From Spirochaetota bacterium (GTDB lineage: Bacteria > Spirochaetota > Spirochaetia > Treponematales > Treponemataceae), in NCBI GenBank assembly GCA_023393015.1, contig JAEWMY010000034.1, positions 1 to 32,924 of the forward strand: a stretch of 32,924 bases of DNA. The letters run 5' to 3'. The notes under the pieces were generated by a model. It did no database searches. It saw only the letters and a program-made list of their open reading frames with translations, and was not told where the DNA came from. Of this stretch, positions 1-6,046 are shown piece by piece. The position numbers and the translations under genes were made by a program. Numbering within the stretch: the stretch's first letter is position 1; every line of letters begins with the position of its first letter.

Positions 1-282
1 GTATTGATGCGGCTGTAGCCTGACGGTCCAAGTCCGGAGGGCGAACGGATCATCTCCGACTCCGTCCGGGTCCCGGGCGAGGAAGCTTCCCGAAAAACCC
101 GATAGCGCGAGACCGAAACGAATCTCCGTTTGCCCCGACGGAAAATCGTTCGAAAGGGAAAGAGTGATTGTCGGTTCATGTTTGTCCCGAGCCGAACGGG
201 ACGCCTCTCCCCGGAGGGACGGCGTGAGGACGATCAGGAAAAGGGCGAAGCAGGAGACTGCGGACTTGGAGAGACGGGACAT
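1..282 (-). CDS. Exported protein of unknown function, 3' end cut off by window edge
   Basis: The minus strand is open from an ATG at 282 to position 1 (94 codons, no stop), so the 5' end is inside the window and the 3' end is missing. The product begins with a basic N-terminus (MSRLSKSA), a hydrophobic core around residues 9-20 and a plausible signal-peptidase region near GEASRSA, so I infer export. The remaining residues (TITLSLSNDFPSGQTEIRF and onward) look like beta-rich soluble sequence. I do not recognise the family. It lies 53 bases downstream of the SPOR-protein stop on the same strand and may be its operon partner. No clear Shine-Dalgarno precedes the ATG; instead a stable stem-loop sits at 294-316. 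The reading is supported by the signal peptide and the uninterrupted frame only. Confidence 0.6.
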   Translation of the reverse strand, partial: MSRLSKSAVSCFALFLIVLTPSLRGEASRSARDKHEPTITLSLSNDFPSGQTEIRFGLALSGFSGSFLARDPDGVGDDPFALRTWTVRLQPHQY

Positions 283-293
283 GCCGGGTTTTT

Positions 294-316
294 GGGCGGG
301 AACGGCGTTCCTGCCC
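294..316. other. Stem-loop just upstream of the truncated exported-protein gene
   Basis: GGGC and GGAAC pair with GTTCC and GCCC across a GGC loop, with one G-T position opposed between the two helical parts. On the minus strand it ends 11 bases before the ATG at 282. It has no T-run on either side, so it is not a normal terminator; it could protect a 5' end or limit ribosome access. Confidence 0.4.
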
Positions 317-335
317 GAAAAACCGGCTGACGGTT
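316..335 (-). terminator. Weak intrinsic terminator candidate after the SPOR-domain gene
   Basis: On the minus strand AACCG, loop TCAGC, CGGTT is followed by TTTTC, and the left arm overlaps the stop codon of the SPOR gene. The stem is only 5 bp, so it is weak at best and may allow read-through into the next gene. Confidence 0.3.
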
Positions 336-1180
336 TATTTTTTGGCCTTTACTTCGGAGACGTAACTCGAGGCGAACTCGGGCAGGGCCTTGATCGTGCC
401 GAGCCAGTATTCCGCTTCTTTTTTGGTCTTATAAGGTCCGACGCGAACGCGATAGCTCGTGGCGTCCTTGACCGACTTCGTGAAGATTTCCGCGTTGATA
501 TACCGTTCCGCGAGTTTGGCGCGCGCGTTTTCCGCGTTGATCTTTCCGGTAAACGATCCCGTTTGAATCCAGTATTCCGTTACCGTAACGGGCTTTTTCG
601 GAGCGGGCCGTTCCGCGGTTGAGCCAGCCTTGGCCGTCGAGGGTTTTGACGTCGCGGGTTTGGCGGCGGTACCGGACGTTTTCGCCGAACCGGTCGCCTT
701 GGCGGAGCTCGTCGCCGTCTCTGTCGACGGTTGCGTCCGTTTCGGTTTTTCGGTCGACGGCGCGTCGGTCGCGCCCCGCTCCGACGTCGTTCCCTCGGCG
801 CTTCTGGTCGCTCCGGGTATCTCGGCGGGAACTTCGGTTCCGGCCGGAACGGTCGTACGCGCGGTTTTTCTCGTCAACCCCGTCACGTCGAGAACGCCGT
901 ACTGCGCCGAGGCGTTATCGCCGTTGACGATCGTGACGTTGACGTCTCCCCGGGGAGGCGGCAGTTCCGAGTCGAGATTCGGGGTCGAATCGGGATTGCG
1001 TACCCAGTCGTCGGGATCGATCCTGCGGACGGGGGCGGTTCCCTGGAGGCGCTCGTTCGCGACGGCGGTCGCCGTACCCGAACTTCGGGACGGGGAATAG
1101 AGGATCAGCGCCGTTCCGAAGATGACAAGCACGAAGACGCCCACGGCGACTACGATCCATAGTATTTTTTTCTGTTCCAT
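335..1180 (-). CDS. SPOR-domain membrane protein (FtsN-like architecture)
   Basis: The 281-residue product has a short basic N-terminus (MEQKK), one transmembrane helix at about residues 6-27, a long Pro/Thr/Ser/Ala/Lys-rich linker, and a C-terminal SPOR domain at about 200-281 (YWIQTGSFTGKINAENARA; YRVRVGPYKTKKEAEYWL). SPOR domains bind denuded peptidoglycan glycan strands, commonly at division sites, so a role in cell-wall growth or septation is inferred. The ATG at 1180 was chosen over an in-frame start at 1249 because it has GAGG five bases upstream, places the TM helix normally, and begins 8 bases after the coaE stop. It looks translationally linked to coaE. The linker (SAKATGSAKTSGTAAKP) is one of several low-complexity segments in this window. 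An FtsN name is not justified beyond architecture. Confidence 0.87.
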   Translation of the reverse strand: MEQKKILWIVVAVGVFVLVIFGTALILYSPSRSSGTATAVANERLQGTAPVRRIDPDDWVRNPDSTPNLDSELPPPRGDVNVTIVNGDNASAQYGVLDVTGLTRKTARTTVPAGTEVPAEIPGATRSAEGTTSERGATDAPSTEKPKRTQPSTETATSSAKATGSAKTSGTAAKPATSKPSTAKAGSTAERPAPKKPVTVTEYWIQTGSFTGKINAENARAKLAERYINAEIFTKSVKDATSYRVRVGPYKTKKEAEYWLGTIKALPEFASSYVSEVKAKK

Positions 1181-1187
1181 ACCAGCC

Positions 1188-1922
1188 TCAATATCCCTTG
1201 GAAAGGAGTAGACGTTCGAGCCGACGTTCGAGGGCTCCGATGCTTCCATGGTTCCGTACCCTCAGAATATCGACATCTTTTCCAATGTATTGAGCGTAGA
1301 GATCGCCCTGGGCGTAAAATCTCGCGAGAATTTGGCGTATGGGAAGGGAATCGCGCCTGATCGCGCGGAAAAGGCGGATCGGAAGCCAGGCGGTCACGAA
1401 GATAACGAGGTCGCAGCGATCCACGATCGGGGATTTGTGGAGGAGCGGGGCGTTTATGACGATCCCCTCGGGATGCGCGTCGATTTGTTCGCCCAAAAGC
1501 TCGTTTATTCGGGGATACACGATGGATTCGTGGAGGGCGAGGGCCGACGGGTCCGAAAAAAGGACGGAACCGAGGGCGCGGCGGTTGACGGTGCCGTCGG
1601 GATTCTCGAGGCTGATTCCGCGCGTTTCCGCCGTCGGTCCGAAGGCCGCGAAGACACGCTCCTTCACGTCCTCGAGGGCCCGGTGCGCGACGGGATCGGA
1701 GTCTACGACGAACCAACCCCGGCGGGAGAGAATCTCCCCGACGCGGTTTTTTCCCGCGCACATCGGCCCGGTCAGTCCGATGACGGGGCCGCGCCCGCCT
1801 GCCGCCTTTCGCCCGCCTGCCGCCGCGCCCCCGACCGCCTTGCGCCCGCCTGCCGCCTTGCGCCCGCTTGCCGCCTTGCGCCCGCCTGCCGCCGACTGGC
1901 GGCTGAGGCCTGTATCGCTCAA
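1188..1922 (-). CDS. coaE: Dephospho-CoA kinase with a repetitive N-terminal extension
   Basis: CoaE phosphorylates the ribose 3'-OH of dephospho-CoA, the last step of CoA synthesis. The core starts near residue 47 with VIGLTGPMCAGKN, followed by a typical D-P region (VVDSDPVAHRAL) and the lid/CoA-binding stretch around NPDGTVNRRALGSVLFSDP, which matches the family. Two features are odd. Residues about 10-45 are imperfect copies of KAAGGR, encoded by about 18-bp tandem repeats at 1790-1895. The P-loop ends in GK-Asn (N59) instead of GK-Ser/Thr. The ATG overlaps the polA stop as ATGA, and I see no usable start between the repeat and the P-loop, so the repeat is probably translated. Total length is 244 residues against about 200 for the family. 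Confidence 0.9.
   Translation of the reverse strand: MSDTGLSRQSAAGGRKAASGRKAAGGRKAVGGAAAGGRKAAGGRGPVIGLTGPMCAGKNRVGEILSRRGWFVVDSDPVAHRALEDVKERVFAAFGPTAETRGISLENPDGTVNRRALGSVLFSDPSALALHESIVYPRINELLGEQIDAHPEGIVINAPLLHKSPIVDRCDLVIFVTAWLPIRLFRAIRRDSLPIRQILARFYAQGDLYAQYIGKDVDILRVRNHGSIGALERRLERLLLSKGY
1790..1895. repeat. In-frame ~18-bp tandem repeat inside coaE
   Basis: Plus-strand units such as GCGCCCGCCTGCCGCCTT at 1842-1859, GCGCCCGCTTGCCGCCTT at 1860-1877 and a third at 1878-1895 are near-identical; degenerate copies extend left to about 1790. Read on the minus strand they encode (KAAGGR)n at the N-terminus of CoaE. The 18-bp period keeps the frame. Confidence 0.85.
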
Positions 1923-4783
1923 TGGAAATCCCCCCAGCTTTGCCCCGACTCGACGCTGACACGAAGCGGGACGGCGAGCGATATGACCGCCTCCATCTCG
2001 CGCTTCGCGAGCTCACGTACCGCGGCGACCTCCGAGAGGGGGGCTTCGAGGATGAGTTCGTCGTGTACCTGCAAAAGCAGGCGCGAGGCGAGACGCTCGC
2101 GCGCGAGGGCGCGGTCGACGCGGATCATCGCGGTCTTGACGATGTCGGCGGCCGAGCCCTGGATCGGGGTGTTGACCGCGACGCGCTCCGCGCCCGACCG
2201 CTCGAGCTTGTTCGAGCTTCCTATAGCGTGTATGTAACGCCTGCGCCCCATGATCGTCTCGACGTACCCGGTTTTCCGCGCCGCCTCCTTCGTGTCCTCG
2301 ATGAAGCGGGCGACCCCGGAATAGGTTTCGAAGTAGGAATTGATGAAGGAAGCCGCCTGTCCGCGCGGGATGCGAAGCTCGTTCGCGAGGCGGAAGGCGC
2401 TCATACCGTACATGACGCCGAAGTTGATCGTCTTGGCGACGCGCCTCATGTCCGCGCTCACCGCGTCCGTGTCGACGGCGAAGATGAGCGAGGCGGTGCG
2501 CTTGTGGACGTCGACCCCGGAGTTGAAGGCGTCGACGAGGTTTGCGTCTCCCGAAAGGTGGGCCAGTATCACGAGCTCGATTTGCGCGTAGTCGGCGGAC
2601 ACGAGCTCGAAACCCTTCTTCGCGCGGAAGGCGGAGCGGATTCGCCGGCCGTTGTCGTCCCTGACGGGTATGTTCTGGAGGTTCGGGTCGCGGCTCGAAA
2701 GCCGGCCGGTCGCCGTTCCCGTCTGTACGAAGCTCGTGTGCACGCGGCCCTCGGAGTCCGCGAGCGCGGGCAGGGCGTCGACGTAGGTGCTCTTGAGTTT
2801 CGCGAGCGCGCGATAGTCGAGAATCTTGCCGGGAAGGACGTCTTCCGAGGCGAGGTTCTCGAGTACGGAGTTGTCGGTCGAGTAGCCGGTTTTCGTTTTC
2901 TTTCCCGGGGTGAGCTTGCGATCCACGAAGAGGATTTCCTGCAGCTGCTTCGGGGACGCGACGTTGAATTCCTTTCCGGCGAGTTCGTGGATCTCCCGTT
3001 CGACGGTCGAGATCTCCCCGGTAAGTTCTTCTGAGAAGGCGGAGAGGGCGTCCTTCTCGAGCCTGATGCCGGCGAGTTCCATGTCGGCGAGGATCGGCAC
3101 GAGCGGCAGTTCGAGGTCCGCGTAGAGGCCTTCGAGTCCCGCTTCGGCGAGCCGGGGGGCGAACAGTCCGTACAGACGGAGCGTGAGGTCGGCGTCCTCT
3201 GCGGCGTAGGACGAGGCGAGGGGGATCGGTACGTCGGCGAAGGTCGAGCCCTTCGGGACGACCTCGTCGTAGGACACGGTCCGGAGGCCGAGCTGGCTCG
3301 CGGCGAGCGACTCGAGGGAGTAGGACGCCCAGTCGGGATCGAGGAGCCAGGCAGCGAGCATCGTGTCCGAGAGGCGGCACGCCGGTCGCTTTCCCGGCAG
3401 GGAGTCGAAGACGCCGTGCGTCTTGAGAATCGAGTAATCGAACTTGCCGTTGTGCGTCACGACGAGGACGGACGGCTCCGAAAAGAGTCGCCTGACCGCC
3501 GCGAGCGCCCGATCGCGGTCCATGAGGGTGTGGGCCGTTTCTCCGAGCTCGGGCGTCGGTCCGAGTACGGGCACGTAGACGCCGCTTCCTTCCTTGACGG
3601 AAAGGGAGAAGCCGACGAGGCGCGCGGTGAGGGCGTCGAGGCCCGTGGTCTCGCAGTCGAAGGCGACGAGCCTCGCGCGAATCGCCTCGGTTACGAAGGC
3701 GTCGAGCTCGTCGGCCGAGACGACGGCCCGGTAGTCGCCCTCGTTCTTGGCGAGGTCAGTGTCGGGTAGGGCCGCGGAGAGGGGCGGGCTGAAAAAGGTT
3801 CCGTCATCCGGGCCGGCTGACGGACCGTGCGGTCCCGAACCCCGCGGGGACGCCGAACGGCCGCTTGACGACGCCCCGTCGGCGGAGTCCGCCCGGGCGT
3901 CCACGACATCCGCGGGGCCGGCGGGGGCGTAGAGGCGCGCCACGCTCGGGAGCCCTTCGCGGAGGAGGAGCCGCGCGCAGGCGACGGTGTCGAGGCTTTC
4001 GCAGGCGTAGGCGTCGATGTCCCGCTCGAGCGGGACGTCCTCGTTGAGCTCGATGAGCCTTCGCGAGAAGTAGGCCATCTCCCTGCCTTCGGCTATCTTC
4101 GCGCCGACGGCTCCCGTGATCTCTCCCGCGTGCTCGAATATCCCGTCGAGCGTGCCCCAGGCCGCGAGGAGCTTCAGGGCCGTCTTGTCGCCGATTCCCT
4201 TGACGCCCGGCACGTTGTCGGAGGCGTCCCCGGTGAGGGAGAGATAGTCGAGCATCAATTCGGGGCCCACGCCCCATTCGGCGGCGACTCCCGCGGAGTC
4301 GATCTCGTCCCAGCCGCCGGTCTTGCCGGGCTTGAGCACGGAGACGGGCCCGCCGACGAGTTGCATGAGGTCCTTGTCGCCGGAGACGATGCGGCATTCG
4401 CGGCCTTCGGCGCGCGCGCGCGCGGCCACCGAGGCGATGATGTCGTCGGCCTCGAAGCCGTCCTGCCTGACGATCGACACGCCGAGCGCCGTGAGTATCT
4501 CCTCGATAATCGGAACTTGCGCGTGGAGGTCCTCCGGGGTCTTCTGCCTCGTCGCCTTGTACTCGGCGTAGAGTTCGTGGCGGAAGGTGGGCGTGCGCGA
4601 ATCGAAGGCGGCGATGAAGACCTTCGGGTCGTATTTCTGGAAGAGCGAGTGGAGGTTCCTGAAAAAGCCGAATACGGCCGAGACGTTTTTACCCTCGCGG
4701 TTGGTGAGGGGCTTCGATATGAACGCGAAGTAGGAGCGGTAGATGAGGCCATAGGCGTCGAGGACGTAGACGGGGGTTTTCAT
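1919..4783 (-). CDS. polA: DNA polymerase I with 5' nuclease, proofreading and polymerase domains
   Basis: This 954-residue enzyme fills gaps and removes RNA primers in replication and repair. The N-terminal 5' nuclease (about 1-285) shows VLDAYGLIYRSYFAF, GFEADDIIA, SGDKDL and GVKGIGDKTA. The 3'-5' exonuclease (about 350-540) keeps its acidic residues: FDCETTG, NGKFDYSIL and YAAEDAD, so proofreading is probably active. The polymerase has motif A (DYAQIEL, D731), motif B (RRVAKTINFGVMYG) and motif C (QVHDE). The residue after QIEL is Val738, where E. coli and Taq have Arg. A low-complexity linker at about 290-335 (SSSGRSASPRGSGPHG) joins the nuclease to the rest. The ATG at 4783 has no clear Shine-Dalgarno; TATACT lies 7 bases upstream. 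The stop overlaps the coaE start. Confidence 0.97.
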   Translation of the reverse strand: MKTPVYVLDAYGLIYRSYFAFISKPLTNREGKNVSAVFGFFRNLHSLFQKYDPKVFIAAFDSRTPTFRHELYAEYKATRQKTPEDLHAQVPIIEEILTALGVSIVRQDGFEADDIIASVAARARAEGRECRIVSGDKDLMQLVGGPVSVLKPGKTGGWDEIDSAGVAAEWGVGPELMLDYLSLTGDASDNVPGVKGIGDKTALKLLAAWGTLDGIFEHAGEITGAVGAKIAEGREMAYFSRRLIELNEDVPLERDIDAYACESLDTVACARLLLREGLPSVARLYAPAGPADVVDARADSADGASSSGRSASPRGSGPHGPSAGPDDGTFFSPPLSAALPDTDLAKNEGDYRAVVSADELDAFVTEAIRARLVAFDCETTGLDALTARLVGFSLSVKEGSGVYVPVLGPTPELGETAHTLMDRDRALAAVRRLFSEPSVLVVTHNGKFDYSILKTHGVFDSLPGKRPACRLSDTMLAAWLLDPDWASYSLESLAASQLGLRTVSYDEVVPKGSTFADVPIPLASSYAAEDADLTLRLYGLFAPRLAEAGLEGLYADLELPLVPILADMELAGIRLEKDALSAFSEELTGEISTVEREIHELAGKEFNVASPKQLQEILFVDRKLTPGKKTKTGYSTDNSVLENLASEDVLPGKILDYRALAKLKSTYVDALPALADSEGRVHTSFVQTGTATGRLSSRDPNLQNIPVRDDNGRRIRSAFRAKKGFELVSADYAQIELVILAHLSGDANLVDAFNSGVDVHKRTASLIFAVDTDAVSADMRRVAKTINFGVMYGMSAFRLANELRIPRGQAASFINSYFETYSGVARFIEDTKEAARKTGYVETIMGRRRYIHAIGSSNKLERSGAERVAVNTPIQGSAADIVKTAMIRVDRALARERLASRLLLQVHDELILEAPLSEVAAVRELAKREMEAVISLAVPLRVSVESGQSWGDFH

Positions 4784-4800
4784 GGGGGAGAGTATAGCAC

Positions 4801-4880
4801 GAAACGGGGTCGAAGGCCGACGCTCGGCAACCGACGGCTTGCGTTCGGCAACCGACGGCTGGCGACCAAGGGCCGACGGA
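4801..4880. repeat. 20-bp degenerate tandem repeat between the FlgN-like gene and polA
   Basis: Two near-identical 20-bp units (4821-4840 and 4841-4860, sharing TCGGCAACCGACGGCT) are flanked by degraded copies at 4801-4820 and 4861-4880. Each unit contains the small inverted repeat TCGG-CAA-CCGA. It is noncoding and lies just upstream of the polA start. Confidence 0.7.
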
Positions 4881-4901
4881 TTGACCGGCGGCGTACGCGG
4901 A

Positions 4902-4920
4902 GCCCGAGCCTTTCTCGGGC
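4902..4920. other. Stem-loop downstream of the FlgN-like gene
   Basis: GCCCGAG and CTCGGGC form a perfect 7-bp stem around CCTTT. On the minus strand it begins 8 bases after the FlgN-like stop. There is no T-run, so it may be a 3' stabilising or partial termination element between the flagellar genes and polA. Confidence 0.4.
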
Positions 4921-4928
4921 CGCGGGCC

Positions 4929-5405
4929 TTACTGGTTTATGTCTATGCGCGTCGCGGTATGCGCGTCCGAGGCATAGACGCTTTCGCGCCGGGCGTAGGG
5001 GTTCCGCAGGGAGACGACCTTTTGCCTGAGGAGCGTCATGTGCGACTTGAGAAGCTCGCGGTTTTTCTCGTTTTGCGCGAGCACGTCCTCTTTGAGGCGC
5101 GCGAGATCCGTCTGGAGCCTCGGTATCTCGGAGTCGTCCGCCGTGGGGTTGATCTCGCGGTACATCTCCTCGAGGGGATTGATGACCTTCTGTATCGTGT
5201 GGATCTCCGAGACGATCGCCTGCTCCACCTCGGTGTGACGTACGATGGAATCGACGTCTCCCGACCCGATTACCGACTCCTGCCGCTCGAGAACGCCGAG
5301 GTATTCGCGGAATTTCCCCCGCTGTTCCTCGAGGAGCTGGCGGAATCGCCTGAGTATGGCGATCCGCTCGTCCACTTCGTCCCTCGTAAGTTCCCGAACG
5401 GCCAT
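4929..5405 (-). CDS. FlgN-like flagellar export chaperone (probable)
   Basis: The product (158 residues from ATG 5405) is almost all charged helix with heptad-like spacing (LTRDEVDERIAILRRFRQLL; EIPRLQTDLARLKEDVLAQN), no signal peptide and no membrane helix. That composition and size fit FlgN-type chaperones, which bind hook-associated proteins before flagellar export, but no single motif proves it. Support comes from context: it directly follows fliS under a sigma-28 promoter. A TTG at 5417 overlaps the fliS stop (TTGA) and could add MSAA; I prefer ATG 5405, although its Shine-Dalgarno is weak. The alternative is an unassigned flagellar coiled-coil protein. Confidence 0.65.
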   Translation of the reverse strand: MAVRELTRDEVDERIAILRRFRQLLEEQRGKFREYLGVLERQESVIGSGDVDSIVRHTEVEQAIVSEIHTIQKVINPLEEMYREINPTADDSEIPRLQTDLARLKEDVLAQNEKNRELLKSHMTLLRQKVVSLRNPYARRESVYASDAHTATRIDINQ

Positions 5406-5413
5406 GGCGGCAC

Positions 5414-5857
5414 TCAACCGGCTATGTTAATGCCCGCGGGAGCCGATTGAACCTCGGCCGGCACGGCGGTACTGTTGATGATCTCTACCCAGGCGAGGCG
5501 AAGGTCTTCCATCATCGCCCGAATCGGGATGATCTTGTCCGCCTTTTTTTCCATATTGGCCTGAACGAGCTGGTCGTTGAACCAGGCGTACAGGGAGAGG
5601 AGGTTTTTAGCTATATCGCCCCCGGCCGCCAGGTCGAGGGATGCCATGAGTTCCGTGATGATCTCCTGGCTTTTAAGTATGTGATTGCTGATTTTCTCGA
5701 TTTTTCCGGGGAAATCCTTCGGATCTCCCCCGAAAAGGCCGATCGCCTCGCCGAGATGGCGGATCGCCCCGTCATACAGCATTACCACGAGCGTTCCCTG
5801 GCTTGCCGTCCTGACCCGAGTCTCCCGATACGCGCTTAACGCTTGATTGTAACCCAC
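5414..5857 (-). CDS. fliS: Flagellar export chaperone for flagellin
   Basis: FliS binds the C-terminus of flagellin in the cytoplasm and delivers it to the flagellar type III export gate. The 147-residue product has the family's four-helix pattern: an N-terminal YNQALSAYRETRV segment, the conserved QGTLVVMLYDGAIRHL helix, KSQEIITELMASLD, and NLLSLYAWFNDQLVQANM. Length is typical. The start is GTG at 5857, with GGGAGGG six bases upstream. A near-consensus sigma-28 promoter lies about 55-80 bases upstream, which fits late flagellar expression. The next gene starts at or near the FliS stop, so the two are probably co-transcribed. The C-terminal tail (VPAEVQSAPAGINIAG) is poorly conserved in the family. 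Confidence 0.95.
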   Translation of the reverse strand: MGYNQALSAYRETRVRTASQGTLVVMLYDGAIRHLGEAIGLFGGDPKDFPGKIEKISNHILKSQEIITELMASLDLAAGGDIAKNLLSLYAWFNDQLVQANMEKKADKIIPIRAMMEDLRLAWVEIINSTAVPAEVQSAPAGINIAG

Positions 5858-5909
5858 TGTGCCCTCCCGTCAATCAATGGAATGTCGAGACGCGACATCC
5901 CCGCTAACC

Positions 5910-5936
5910 CTATCGGCAGGCTTACAACATACTTTA
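5910..5936 (-). promoter_or_regulatory. Sigma-28 (FliA) promoter for the fliS operon
   Basis: Read on the minus strand: TAAAGTAT (5936-5929), an 11-base spacer (5928-5918) and GCCGATAG (5917-5910). The classical sigma-28 consensus is TAAAGTTT-N11-GCCGATAA, so 14 of 16 positions match with exact spacing. Transcription would start near 5903, leaving a leader of roughly 45 bases before the fliS GTG. Confidence 0.88.
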
Positions 5937-5993
5937 GAGCAGTTTCAGGCAAATTGCCAGCCAAAAACCCGACCCGGGAAAGTTTTTTAATGC

Positions 5994-6022
5994 TCGACTC
6001 ATCCCCGCATTTTCCGTATTAT
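5994..6022 (+). promoter_or_regulatory. Candidate sigma-70 promoter for ftsH
   Basis: TCGACT at 5994-5999 and TATTAT at 6017-6022 are separated by 17 bases. The start site would be near 6029, giving a short leader to the ftsH ATG at 6047. It lies back-to-back with the sigma-28 promoter of fliS. Confidence 0.5.
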
Positions 6023-6046
6023 TAAACCAAGGCGGTATCATACTTT

